Assembly (NCBI GenBank): GCA_964472305.1 | Contig: CAYYJR010000019.1 | Coordinates: forward strand, 1 to 64,000 | DNA: 64,000 bases | Source of the DNA: CAYYJR01 sp964472305 | GTDB lineage: Bacteria; Armatimonadota; Hebobacteria; CAIYQO01 | Direction of reading: 5' to 3' | In this document: positions 1 to 8,930 of the stretch, piece by piece | How the letters are laid out: each line of letters opens with the position of its first letter | Numbering within the stretch: the stretch's first letter is position 1 | Notes under the pieces: model-generated | The model's input: the letters and a program-made list of their open reading frames with translations, nothing else | Database searches by the model: none | Told to the model about the DNA's origin: nothing | Position numbers and translations under genes: made by a program

Positions 1-1057
1 CCGGCTCCGTGGCCTCGCCGGCGGGGGCGGGCGCGGGCGCGGGGGCGGCACCTGCGGCGTCCGGCGCGGCGGCGATGTTTTTGCGGCGGCGGCGTCGCGG
101 GCGGCGACGGCGCGGTGCGCCGTCTGCCTCGGTCGTCTCTTCCGACTCGTCGACTTCGGCAGCGGCTTCCACCGGGGATGCCTCCGCGACTGGAACCTCG
201 GCGGCGTGCATCGCACAGCAGCATTCCGCATGCGCGGCGGTACAACGCGCCGGCTGGCCGAACGGCGTCAACTCGTCAACGGACAGCCAGACGGGGGCGG
301 GTAACTCCGGGATCGTCACCTCAACCTGGCGTGCCAGCACGTTCAGTTTTGTGACTTTGCCGGTGCCGCGCGGGGTTTCCACCATGGTATTCACGCGCGG
401 CAATTCGCTGTTGATCGCCTTGTAGCTCTCGTATTCATACGCCAGGCAGCACATCAACCTTCCGCACATCCCGGAAATTTTTTGCGGATTCAGCGCCAAT
501 CCCTGCTCCTTGGCGACGTTGATGGCGACGGGAATGAAGTTGGACAGGAAGGTGGTACAGCACAGTGAGCGCCCGCACATGCCGTAGCCGCCCAGCAGCT
601 TCGCTTCATCGCGCACGCCCACCTGGCGCAATTCGATGCGGGTGTGCAGATCGTGCGCCAACTCGCGGACCAGTTCGCGGAAATCCACGCGGTTGTCGGC
701 CAGAAAATGAATGAGCACATGCGAGCCGTCGAAAGTGTATTGCGCGTCGATCAGGCGCATCGGCAGGTTGAGCTTGGTCACCAGCCGTTTGCATACTTCC
801 AGCGCACGCGCTTCACGCTCGCGATTCAGCAGGTCGCGGCCCATGTCCGCCGCGGACGCCCGGCGCACCACGCTCTTCAACGGCGTCACGATCTGCTGCT
901 CGGTCACTTCGTGCGGCGGCAGCTTAACCTCGCCCAGCTCCAGTCCGCGCGCGGTTTCCACCAGCACGCGTTCTCCACGCTCGTACCGAACCGTTCCCGG
1001 ATCGAAATAATATTGCTTCCCCGCGGTGCGGAGGGTGACTCCTACAACAATCGGCAT
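1..1057 (-). CDS. RicT/PSP1-family (YaaT-like) regulatory iron-sulfur protein, 3' end missing
   Basis: The reading frame starts at an ATG at 1057 and stays open to the window edge, so the C-terminus is lost. The N-terminus contains KQYYFDPG (residues 14-21), typical of the PSP1 domain. Six cysteines in the pattern GMCGRSLCC (C161, C166, C167) and GMCGRLMCC (C198, C203, C204) match the cluster-ligand cysteines of RicT. In Bacillus, RicT (YaaT) acts with RicA and RicF in a complex that promotes RNase Y-dependent mRNA processing and phosphorelay signalling; that role here is by homology only. The visible C-terminal tail is rich in Ala, Pro and Glu with an arginine-rich block, an extension beyond the PSP1 core. 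The gene is divergent from the P-type ATPase gene. Confidence 0.85.
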   Translation of the reverse strand, partial: MPIVVGVTLRTAGKQYYFDPGTVRYERGERVLVETARGLELGEVKLPPHEVTEQQIVTPLKSVVRRASAADMGRDLLNREREARALEVCKRLVTKLNLPMRLIDAQYTFDGSHVLIHFLADNRVDFRELVRELAHDLHTRIELRQVGVRDEAKLLGGYGMCGRSLCCTTFLSNFIPVAINVAKEQGLALNPQKISGMCGRLMCCLAYEYESYKAINSELPRVNTMVETPRGTGKVTKLNVLARQVEVTIPELPAPVWLSVDELTPFGQPARCTAAHAECCCAMHAAEVPVAEASPVEAAAEVDESEETTEADGAPRRRRPRRRRRKNIAAAPDAAGAAPAPAPAPAGEATEP

Positions 1058-1318
1058 CGTGTCAACTCATATTCGAAAACGGCACTGACGACGTCGAGCT
1101 ACGTGGAATAGCCGGCAGCGCGTGACGCCATTATACCAGTTTCCCGCCGGCTTGGGGAAAACCGTGAGTATTGTGGTTTTTGATGCAGCAGGATTCGTCA
1201 GCGGGGTCCGTCCCGCCGATCCAACCACCGGGATGTTTCGCACTTCGTCGGCGCAATGTCCGACATCGGCAGTGTGAGCGTGCCATACGACGTGCATAGA
1301 TGATTTGTAGCGGCAGCG

Positions 1319-3874
1319 ATGGCAGATGCATTCGATACAGCACGGGCGGACGGACTTAGCACGGCGGAGGCGGCGGCGCGTCTTGCGCGCGAGGGGTATA
1401 ACGAACTCCCCACGGCGCGGCGACGGCCGCTGTGGACGATCGCGCTCGACGTGGTGCGCGAACCGATGTTCTTACTGCTGATTGCCGGTGGCACGGCCTA
1501 TCTCATCCTCGGCGACGTGCAGGAAGCGGTGATTCTACTCGCCTTCGTGTTCGTCATTATGACCATCACCTTCTGGCAGGAACGGCGGACGGCACGTGCC
1601 CTGGATGCCTTGCGTGAGTTGGCCAGCCCACGCGCGCTGGTGTTGCGCGACGGCCGCGTGGTGCGTATTGCCGGTCGCGAGGTCGTGCGCGGCGACCTGG
1701 TGCTGCTCGTCGAGGGTGATCGCGTGCCTGCCGATGGCATTTTACTCACCGGCATCAATCTGTTCATCGACGAATCACTGCTGACCGGCGAGTCGGCGCC
1801 GGTGCGCAAGGAAGCGGCGGCGGAGGAACTACCGCTGGAGCGGCCCGGCGGTGATGGACGGCCTTTCGTATATGCCGGCACGCTGGTGACACAGGGACAG
1901 GGTACGGCACGGGTGCTGGCGACCGGTAGCCGGACCGAAGTAGGCCATATCGGAAGCAGCCTGGGGGGCTTCCGTCCCGACCGTACCCCGCTGCAGCGCC
2001 AAACGGGACGGCTGATCCTCACGCTGGCGCTTATCGGCGGTGCGCTGTGCGTGCTGGTCGCCATACTCTACGGCCTGTGGCGCGGGCACTGGCTCACCGG
2101 CATGCTGGTGGGCATCACCCTCGCCATGGCCATCCTGCCCGACGAATTCGCGGTGGTGATTATCGTGTTCCTCGCACTGGGAAGCTGGCGATTGGCGCAA
2201 CGGCGCGTGCTGACCCGCCGTACCTCGACCATCGAGACACTGGGCGCGGCAACGGTGCTCTGCGTGGATAAAACGGGTACACTGACGCAAAACCGCATGT
2301 CCGCTCATGAATTTTTCACGAACGGACGCTTTTTCTCCGTCGATCCGGAGTCGAGTGCGCCACTGCCGGATGCGATCCACGAAGCAATCGAATACGGCAT
2401 TCTGGCCAGTCAACGCGACCCGTGCGACCCCATGGAGCGAGCGTTGACGGAATTGGGCGAAGGCCATCTCGGCGGCACCGAACACCTGCATCGCAACTGG
2501 ACGCTGGTGCGCGAGTATGCATTGTCGCGTGAAATGCTGGCGATGTCGCATGTGTGGGCGTCACCCGACGCGCGGGAATACGTGATCGCCGCCAAAGGCG
2601 CGCCGGAAGCGATAGCCGACCTGTGCCATTTGGACGCGGAACGGGCGGCGGCGGTGCTGCAGGCGACGCGCGCCATGGCCGAAAACGGTCTGCGCGTGAT
2701 CGGGGTGGCGAAGGCGCATTTCGCCGCCACGCTGCCGGGCGAACAGCATGCTTTCCCGTTCACCTTCGTCGGACTGGTGGGGCTGGTCGATCCGGTGCGC
2801 CCGACGGTGCCCGCCGCCATGGCGGAATGTGCGCGCGCCGGCATTCGCGTAGTGATGATCACCGGCGATTACCCCGGCACCGCGCAATATGTCGCGCGGC
2901 TCATCGATCTGCCGCGTCCGGGTGAGTTCATCACCGGACCGGAGTTGGCACACCTGGATGAGGAGGAGTTGCGGCGACGCATCCGCACGGTGAATATCTT
3001 CGCGCGCATGGTGCCGGAACAGAAGCTGCGGCTGGTGAACGCGCTGAAGGCGAACGGGGAGATCGTGGCGATGACCGGCGATGGGGTGAACGACGCTCCG
3101 GCGCTGCGGGCGGCGCATATCGGCATCGCCATGGGTGGGCGCGGCACCGACGTGGCGCGCGAGGCCGCCGCCCTGGTGCTGCTCGATGATGACTTTTCCT
3201 CCATCGTCGCCGCCGTGCGCATGGGCCGGCGCATCTACAGCAACCTGAACAAGGCAATGGCTTTCATCCTCGCCGCGCATATTCCCATCGCCGGCATGAC
3301 ACTCATCCCGGTGCTGGTGGACTGGCCGCTGGTGCTGCTGCCGGCGCATATCGCCTTTCTGCACCTGCTCATCGATCCCGCCTGCTCGGTGGCGTTCGAG
3401 GCCGAACCGGCGGAGGAGGGTATCATGGACCAGCCTCCGCGTAATCCAAACGCGCCGCTCTTCTCCCGTCCGGCGTTGCTGATCAGCCTGGTTCAGGGCG
3501 CCGGCGTGCTGATCAGCGTGCTGGCGATTTTTACTGTCACACTCACCCGCGGCCAGGGAGCGGTGGAAGCGCGCACTATCATGTTCGCCACCCTCATCGT
3601 CGCCGATCTCGGGTTGATTCTGATCAACCGTACCTGGACACGCACGGTGCTGGAAAGCCTCCGCGTACCGAACGCCGCCGTCTGGTGGATCATCGCCGGC
3701 GCCCTCGTGCTGCTCGGTCTGGTACTCTACGTGCCGCTGTTGCGCCGGGTATTCCAGTTCACCGTACTCCATCCCATCGACTTGCTCATCGCGTTGCTGG
3801 CCGGCATTGTCAGCCTGCTCTGGTTCGAAGGCATCAAACGCGCTCACGGCCGCCTGCGCCTGGCACCGGCGTGA
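1319..3874 (+). CDS. P-type cation-translocating ATPase, PDEF-motif subtype
   Basis: 851-residue inner-membrane ion pump. The full P-type set is visible: actuator-loop TGES (156-159), phosphorylation motif DKTGTLT (D317), nucleotide-domain KGAPE (426-430), TGD (515-517) and hinge TGDGVND (586-592). There is a short cation-ATPase N-terminal domain and about ten membrane segments. The overall order resembles type II (Ca2+/SERCA-like) pumps. However, the M4 ion-binding motif reads LPDEF (273-277) instead of PEGL, and the M6 region reads LIDPACS, so the transported ion cannot be assigned. No heavy-metal-binding N-terminal domain or CPC motif is present, which argues against a Cu/Zn type I pump. 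Upstream Shine-Dalgarno complementarity is weak. The neighbouring genes give no clue to the substrate. Confidence 0.9.
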   Translation: MADAFDTARADGLSTAEAAARLAREGYNELPTARRRPLWTIALDVVREPMFLLLIAGGTAYLILGDVQEAVILLAFVFVIMTITFWQERRTARALDALRELASPRALVLRDGRVVRIAGREVVRGDLVLLVEGDRVPADGILLTGINLFIDESLLTGESAPVRKEAAAEELPLERPGGDGRPFVYAGTLVTQGQGTARVLATGSRTEVGHIGSSLGGFRPDRTPLQRQTGRLILTLALIGGALCVLVAILYGLWRGHWLTGMLVGITLAMAILPDEFAVVIIVFLALGSWRLAQRRVLTRRTSTIETLGAATVLCVDKTGTLTQNRMSAHEFFTNGRFFSVDPESSAPLPDAIHEAIEYGILASQRDPCDPMERALTELGEGHLGGTEHLHRNWTLVREYALSREMLAMSHVWASPDAREYVIAAKGAPEAIADLCHLDAERAAAVLQATRAMAENGLRVIGVAKAHFAATLPGEQHAFPFTFVGLVGLVDPVRPTVPAAMAECARAGIRVVMITGDYPGTAQYVARLIDLPRPGEFITGPELAHLDEEELRRRIRTVNIFARMVPEQKLRLVNALKANGEIVAMTGDGVNDAPALRAAHIGIAMGGRGTDVAREAAALVLLDDDFSSIVAAVRMGRRIYSNLNKAMAFILAAHIPIAGMTLIPVLVDWPLVLLPAHIAFLHLLIDPACSVAFEAEPAEEGIMDQPPRNPNAPLFSRPALLISLVQGAGVLISVLAIFTVTLTRGQGAVEARTIMFATLIVADLGLILINRTWTRTVLESLRVPNAAVWWIIAGALVLLGLVLYVPLLRRVFQFTVLHPIDLLIALLAGIVSLLWFEGIKRAHGRLRLAPA

Positions 3875-4032
3875 AGGCAGAAAGACCAGTGCTAAGCGGT
3901 GAGTGAAAGAAAGCAACCGGATGCCTATCGCTCAGCACAACGTAATGGGATATGAAGCCGGTTCATCTCCTCCCTGGTGTATACCGGCTGTGGAATCTGG
4001 TGCCTCGTTCACACGCTACTTTCCACTTCTCA

Positions 4033-4062
4033 TTCACCGCTTACCACTCTACATGGTACAAT
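4033..4062 (+). promoter_or_regulatory. Putative sigma-70 promoter for the URO-D gene
   Basis: TTCACC (4033-4038) and TACAAT (4057-4062) are separated by 18 nt and end about 20 nt before the ATG at 4082. The -10 match is good and the -35 match partial. It is inferred by eye only. Confidence 0.4.
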
Positions 4063-4081
4063 GCGCGCGAGAGGAATCGCT

Positions 4082-5173
4082 ATGTCATTATCCGCGAAAG
4101 AGCGCATCATGCTGGCGCTGGAGGGGCGGGAGACGGATTACGTGCCGTTTTGCCCTTTCCTGGCGTATGTCTGGGAGCATTTCCCGCCGGATATCCAGCA
4201 ACTGGGGCAGTTGGAGTTCCACCACGCAGTGGGCGCCGATCCGCTGTGGCGCGGGGCGCCGTGCCCGGTGCGAGCGATCCCGCCGGAGGTGGAGACGCGC
4301 TCGTTCAACGAAGGCACCCGCGCCGTGACCATGACCATCACCCCGGTGGGCACGCTGCGGCAGGCATCGGTGCAGAGTCCAACCGGCAATACCTGGTTTC
4401 TGGTCGAGCATCCGTTGAAGACGGAAGCGGATTTCGCGGTACAGCAATGGATCGAGGAACACACGCGCTATGCCTTTGATCCGGCACCCGTGCGCGAGCA
4501 TCTGATCGGCAATGGCGCGGAAGGATTGTCCATCGGCATGCTCATTCCGCGCTGCAAATCGGCGTTTCAGTCGTTGGTGGAGCATCACGTGGGCACCGAA
4601 GAATTGATCTACGCGCTAGCCGATTACCCCGACGCGGTGGAGTCGCTGTGGCGGGCGATGGTCGCCAATAACCTGCGCGCCGTGGAGTTGGCGCTGGAAG
4701 CGGACTACGACTATTACCTCACCTGGGAGGATTCCGGCACGCAAAACTACTCGCCCGCACTGTACGAGCGCTACATTGCTATCGAGATCGCGCAGTGGTG
4801 CTCCCGACTGACCCACGCCGGCAAGCGGTATATCCAGCATGCGTGCGGCAACCTGAAAGCCATTTTACGCCCGATGCAAGCGAGTGGGGTTTTCGCGGTG
4901 GAGAGCATTTCCCCGCCGCCCACCGGCGATATCGAGATTCGCGACGCGCGCGCCTGCGTGGGCAGCGACTTCGGCATCATCGGCGGCATCGAGCCGACGG
5001 CGTTCCTCAACCTGTCGGTGGCGGAACTGGGCCCGTATACCGAGCAGGTTATCGCCGACGGTGCCGGCGGGCCGTTTGTGCTCGCCAACTCCGACTCTTG
5101 CCCACCCGGCGTGACGCTGGAGAAATTCCGTCGCGTGGCCGAGGTAGCGCGGGGATGCCGGGTAAAGGTCTGA
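4082..5173 (+). CDS. Uroporphyrinogen decarboxylase (URO-D) family protein
   Basis: 363-residue cytoplasmic TIM-barrel protein of the URO-D/methyltransferase superfamily. Visible family features are an N-terminal helix MSLSAKERIMLALEG followed by a hydrophobic strand, the HACGN segment late in the barrel, and a conserved GGIEP turn near the C-terminus. The diverged sequence and the absence of haem genes suggest a superfamily member rather than HemE itself; many relatives act on methylated or one-carbon substrates. The start at 4082 was chosen because GAGAGGAA lies just upstream; an upstream extension from 3977 looks non-coding. The stop lies 11 nt before the SDR gene, suggesting co-transcription. 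This is one of three URO-D-fold genes in the window. Confidence 0.8.
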   Translation: MSLSAKERIMLALEGRETDYVPFCPFLAYVWEHFPPDIQQLGQLEFHHAVGADPLWRGAPCPVRAIPPEVETRSFNEGTRAVTMTITPVGTLRQASVQSPTGNTWFLVEHPLKTEADFAVQQWIEEHTRYAFDPAPVREHLIGNGAEGLSIGMLIPRCKSAFQSLVEHHVGTEELIYALADYPDAVESLWRAMVANNLRAVELALEADYDYYLTWEDSGTQNYSPALYERYIAIEIAQWCSRLTHAGKRYIQHACGNLKAILRPMQASGVFAVESISPPPTGDIEIRDARACVGSDFGIIGGIEPTAFLNLSVAELGPYTEQVIADGAGGPFVLANSDSCPPGVTLEKFRRVAEVARGCRVKV

Positions 5174-5184
5174 GCGAGGAATAC

Positions 5185-5946
5185 ATGATGGCAAACATGC
5201 AGCAAATCGCCCTCGTTACCGGTGGGGCACAGGGTATCGGGAAAGGCATCGTCGGACGCCTGCTGCGTGATGGGTGGCGGGTGGTGATCGCCGATATCGA
5301 CGAGGAGGCGGGGCGCGAGACGGCAGCGGAGTACGCCGGGTGCGGTTTGGTGCGCTTCGTGCCTACCGATGTCGCCGACGAGGCGCAGGTGGTACGTGCG
5401 GTGGAGGAGACGTCGGTCTTCGGCGATGGGCTTGATTTGCTGGTGAACAACGCCGGCATCGGCGCCGGCGCTCCGCTGACTGAGCTGACGCTGGCGCAGT
5501 GGAACCGCGTAGTTGCGGTGAACCTGACCGGCATGTTCCTCTGCGCCAAATATGCCGTTCCTGCCTTGCGCGCGCGGCGCGGCGTCATCGTGAATATCGC
5601 CTCCACCCGCGCGCTGATGTCCGAGCCGAACACGGAAGCCTATTCGGCATCGAAAGGCGGCGTGCTGGCCCTTACCCACGCGCTGGCGGTTTCCCTCGGC
5701 CCGGAAGTGCGCGTCAACTGCATCAGCCCCGGCTGGATCGAAGTCAACGAGTGGCGCAAATCGAGCACGCGCCAGACGCCGGAACTGACCGCGGAAGACC
5801 ATCGCCAGCACCCCGCGGGCCGCGTCGGCATCCCCGACGACATCGCCGCCCTCGTTGCCTTCCTCGCCTCTCCCGATGCCGGCTTTATCACGGGCCAGCA
5901 CTTCGTCGTTGACGGCGGCATGACGACGCGGATGATTTACGTGTGA
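5185..5946 (+). CDS. SDR-family NAD(P)-dependent oxidoreductase
   Basis: 253-residue classical short-chain dehydrogenase/reductase. The Rossmann nucleotide motif TGGAQGIG lies at 12-19, NNAG at 88-91, and the catalytic Ser-Tyr-Lys set at S140, Y153 and K157 (YSASK). The C-terminal segment GQHFVVDGGMT is typical of the family. An acidic residue at the end of strand 2 (ADIDE) favours NAD(H) over NADP(H); this is inference. Substrate is unknown. Two adjacent ATGs (5185, 5188) follow a GAGGA sequence, so either may be used. It directly follows the URO-D gene, probably in one transcript. Confidence 0.88.
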   Translation: MMANMQQIALVTGGAQGIGKGIVGRLLRDGWRVVIADIDEEAGRETAAEYAGCGLVRFVPTDVADEAQVVRAVEETSVFGDGLDLLVNNAGIGAGAPLTELTLAQWNRVVAVNLTGMFLCAKYAVPALRARRGVIVNIASTRALMSEPNTEAYSASKGGVLALTHALAVSLGPEVRVNCISPGWIEVNEWRKSSTRQTPELTAEDHRQHPAGRVGIPDDIAALVAFLASPDAGFITGQHFVVDGGMTTRMIYV

Positions 5947-6088
5947 GGGCAGCCGTGATTCGATTGCCGGGCAAGTTGCCTTGCGTGCGCATGACCACGG
6001 TGTCCGGTGGGTGCCTGGTCATGCTCCGGGTTCCGCGGATAGGGTTGTTCTCGCTCGTGTCCGTACAGAAAAACGAAAGGACTGACCC

Positions 6089-6574
6089 GTGAATATTCCC
6101 GTGCAGACGATCATTATCGGCAGTGGGCCCATGGGATGGGAGCTGCATACCGCGCTCGCGGATTACCTGACGCGCGAGGGGTATACCGTCGAGTCGGTGA
6201 ATACCCCGCATGGCGAGCGCGTGCCGTATTACCGGGCGGTGGGCGCGGTGGTGCGCGCGCTGCGGGAACGTGACGACGCGGCGGGCATCGTCATCTGCGG
6301 CACCGGCATGGGGGTCAGCATGATCGCCAACCGCTTCCCCGGCATCTTCTGCGCGCTGTGTGAGCACCCGCAAGCCGCACACGACGCGCGCAGCCTCAAT
6401 GACGCCAACGTGCTGGCGCTGGGCCAAAATTTCGTCTCGCCGCCCATGGCGCGCGAGATCGTCAACAGCTTCCTCACCACTCCCCTGGGCCACAACCTTC
6501 CCGCCGCCCGCGCCGCCGAGTTGCACGCGTGGGCCGTCGAGGCGGACATTATGGTGGCGGAGATGCTGCGGTGA
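6089..6574 (+). CDS. RpiB/LacA/LacB-family sugar-phosphate isomerase-like protein
   Basis: 161-residue protein of the ribose-5-phosphate isomerase B / galactose-6-phosphate isomerase fold. The catalytic-cysteine loop CGTGMGVSM (C70) and the NDANVLALG motif (104-112) are intact. The N-terminal motif, normally G-x-D-H-x-G in RpiB, reads GSGPMG here (11-16), so the usual Asp and His are replaced. This suggests altered ring-opening chemistry or a different substrate. Relatives of this kind occur beside sugar or sugar-acid catabolic genes. The start ATG is preceded by GAAAGGA. About 140 nt separate it from the SDR gene. Confidence 0.82.
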   Translation: MNIPVQTIIIGSGPMGWELHTALADYLTREGYTVESVNTPHGERVPYYRAVGAVVRALRERDDAAGIVICGTGMGVSMIANRFPGIFCALCEHPQAAHDARSLNDANVLALGQNFVSPPMAREIVNSFLTTPLGHNLPAARAAELHAWAVEADIMVAEMLR

Positions 6575-6766
6575 GCTGAGTGATGCGTGCCGGCAATCCT
6601 GGCGGAAAGTGGCGCTTCCATCGCCGTCGGCGTCTGCGGCGCATGTGCCGAGTAAAAGGCTGGGGATATTCAGCGGTAACATTTCCCCCGCATTGTTCGT
6701 ATACTTCAAACAGGCGGCGCCACAGGTGGTTCCGCACGCGATTTCCACTTCGGACAGGAGGTTTCC

Positions 6767-8866
6767 ATGACTCGCATCTCTCTCATGTTCCTCGCCTTGC
6801 TGGCACTGTCGGCAGCGTGGGCGACGGAGCTGCCCATCACGCACGTGGTGCTCTTTTCCAGCGGTGTAGGCTATTTCGAGCGCGCCGGCACGGTAAAAGA
6901 CGCTACCACGGTCGAGTTGTCGTTCAAACAGGAACAGATCAACGATCTGCTCAAGTCGATGGTGCTGCTCGATATGGACGGCGGCCGCATCGGCGCCGTC
7001 ACCTACGGCGCGAAGGATCCGGTCAGCAAAACGCTGCAAGCCTTCGCGGTGAACATCACCGACAATCCTGGCCGCGCGTTGCTGCTGAACCGTCTGCGCG
7101 GGGCGCCGGCGGAGGTGAAGACAGGTGGAGCCCTCATCACCGGCAAGATCATCGGCGTGGAAACGAAGAAGTCACTGCTCGAACAGGAAGTGATGGAGCG
7201 CGAAGTCCTCAGCGTGCTCACCGACGAGGGGATAAAATCGGTGAGGTTGGAGGACGTCACTGCGTTGCGCCTGCTCGATCCGCGCTTAAACAAGGAGTTT
7301 CAGGAAGCGCTGACGGTAGTGGCATCCGGGCTGGACAATCAGCGCAAACCGGTAGCGATCAACTTCATCGGCAAGGGCGAACGCCGCGTGCTGGTGGGAT
7401 ATCTGGCGGAAACCCCGCTGTGGAAGACCGCCTATCGCCTGGTTGCGAGCGAGAAAGAAGCGGTGCTGCAAGGCTGGGCGGTGGTGGAAAATACCGGCGA
7501 CGCCGATTGGTCCAACGTGCGGCTGTCGCTGGTGTCGGGCCGTCCCGTCAGTTTCATCCAGGATCTGTATACCCCCATCTACGTCCCGCGTCCGCTGGTA
7601 AAACCCGAGGTAATCGCCTCTCTTGCGCCGGTGGAGTATAACGACGGGAACACCCTCACCGTTGCGCTGGATAGAACTGATCGTCCCCGCGAAGCGGGCA
7701 GGACAACCAATAATACTTTTTCACTCGCTACCCCAGCCCCACCTCCGCCGCCGGGCATACACCCACAGTTAACGATGGCAAACGCCCGACAGATGGCCAC
7801 GGGAGTCACGTTCAAAGACTCTCTCCAGCAAGCCGGGAACTACAACAACCAGAAGGCGATCGCGGAGCAGGTGCGCACCTCGGTGATTTCGGCGGCGCAG
7901 GCCACCGACCTGGGGCAGGCGTTCGAGTATGCCATCACCGAGCCGGTCACGCTGCCGCGCCAGCAGTCGGCGTTGTTGCCCATCGTGACGGGCAATGTGA
8001 ACGCGACCCGCGTTTCCATCTACAATCCGCAGGTGCATGCGAAGTTCCCGCTCTACGGTATGCGGGTGAAGAACACCACCGGGCTGCACCTGATGGGCGG
8101 TCCGATCACCGTGTATAACGACGGCGTCTATGCCGGCGACGCCACCATCGAAGACTTGCAACCGAACGCGCAGCGGTTGATCTCGTATGCCATCGACCTC
8201 GGCGTCGAATGTACACGCGAGGAAAAGGAATCACGCGCCGAAATCCTCGCCTTCAAGGTGGCCAAGGGCGTGTTGTACGTGACCGAAAAGTATCGCCAGC
8301 GGGTGGACTACACCGCCAAATCAACAGACGGCAAGGCGCGCACGCTGGTGATCGAACATGCCTTCCGGGAAGGATGGGACCTGGTGGAGCCCCAGAAGGC
8401 CGATGAACACACCGACACGCTGTATCGCTTCGACGTGCCGGTCAACGCCGCCGGCGTCGCGAAGCTGCCAGTGGTGGAGGAATTCACCGTCAGCGAAGGC
8501 ATGCGCATTGTCAACCTGGATGCCCAGACCATTGTGGGCTACCTGAAAAACGGCAAAATGAGTCCCGCGGTGCGCGATGTGATGCAACGGGTGCTGAGCA
8601 TGCAGAGCGTGCTGCAGGAGTACCGGCGCAAGCGCATGCAACACCAGCAGGCGATCGACAACATCACCATCGAACAACGCCGCATCCGCCAGAACATGGG
8701 CGCGCTCGATCACAGCTCCGGCCTGTATAAGCGCTATGTGGCCAAGCTGAACGACCAGGAATCCTATATCGAACAACTCCGCCGCCAGATCGACGCGTTG
8801 CGCGGCAAGGAAGAAGCCCAGCGCAAAGAGTTGGAAGCATATGTGGCAAACCTGAAGTTGGAGTAG
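6767..8866 (+). CDS. Exported DUF4139-like domain protein
   Basis: 699-residue protein with a cleavable-looking signal peptide (about 1-19, ending near AWA). The mature N-terminus has VVLFSSGVGYFERAG and a nearby QEQINDLLKSMVLLD segment, both characteristic of proteins carrying a DUF4139 module, a beta-rich domain of unknown function. A proline-rich linker occurs near residue 330. The last 100 residues are charged and helical (RRIRQ, RRQIDALRGKEEAQRKELEAY), compatible with a coiled coil. The start at 6767 is supported by GGAGG upstream. It probably acts in the periplasm or at the envelope; no enzyme motif is visible. Confidence 0.75.
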   Translation: MTRISLMFLALLALSAAWATELPITHVVLFSSGVGYFERAGTVKDATTVELSFKQEQINDLLKSMVLLDMDGGRIGAVTYGAKDPVSKTLQAFAVNITDNPGRALLLNRLRGAPAEVKTGGALITGKIIGVETKKSLLEQEVMEREVLSVLTDEGIKSVRLEDVTALRLLDPRLNKEFQEALTVVASGLDNQRKPVAINFIGKGERRVLVGYLAETPLWKTAYRLVASEKEAVLQGWAVVENTGDADWSNVRLSLVSGRPVSFIQDLYTPIYVPRPLVKPEVIASLAPVEYNDGNTLTVALDRTDRPREAGRTTNNTFSLATPAPPPPPGIHPQLTMANARQMATGVTFKDSLQQAGNYNNQKAIAEQVRTSVISAAQATDLGQAFEYAITEPVTLPRQQSALLPIVTGNVNATRVSIYNPQVHAKFPLYGMRVKNTTGLHLMGGPITVYNDGVYAGDATIEDLQPNAQRLISYAIDLGVECTREEKESRAEILAFKVAKGVLYVTEKYRQRVDYTAKSTDGKARTLVIEHAFREGWDLVEPQKADEHTDTLYRFDVPVNAAGVAKLPVVEEFTVSEGMRIVNLDAQTIVGYLKNGKMSPAVRDVMQRVLSMQSVLQEYRRKRMQHQQAIDNITIEQRRIRQNMGALDHSSGLYKRYVAKLNDQESYIEQLRRQIDALRGKEEAQRKELEAYVANLKLE

Positions 8867-8898
8867 GATTGCGGATAGCGGCGCCAGGGGCTGGGGGC

Positions 8899-8930
8899 TA
8901 GGGGCTAGGGGCGTGACCCGCTAGCCCCTA
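8899..8930. terminator. Bidirectional hairpin between convergent genes
   Basis: TAGGGGCTAG (8899-8908) pairs perfectly with CTAGCCCCTA (8921-8930) across a 12-nt loop. It lies between the DUF4139-like gene and the convergent aldo/keto reductase gene and includes the latter's stop codon. There is no clear T-run, so intrinsic termination is uncertain. The left arm lies inside a short G-rich tandem repeat of GGGGCTA. Confidence 0.4.

Noticed and set aside
2561..3916. 451-codon frame on the minus strand
   Set aside because: Antisense to the P-type ATPase; rich in His, Arg and Gln with no motif.
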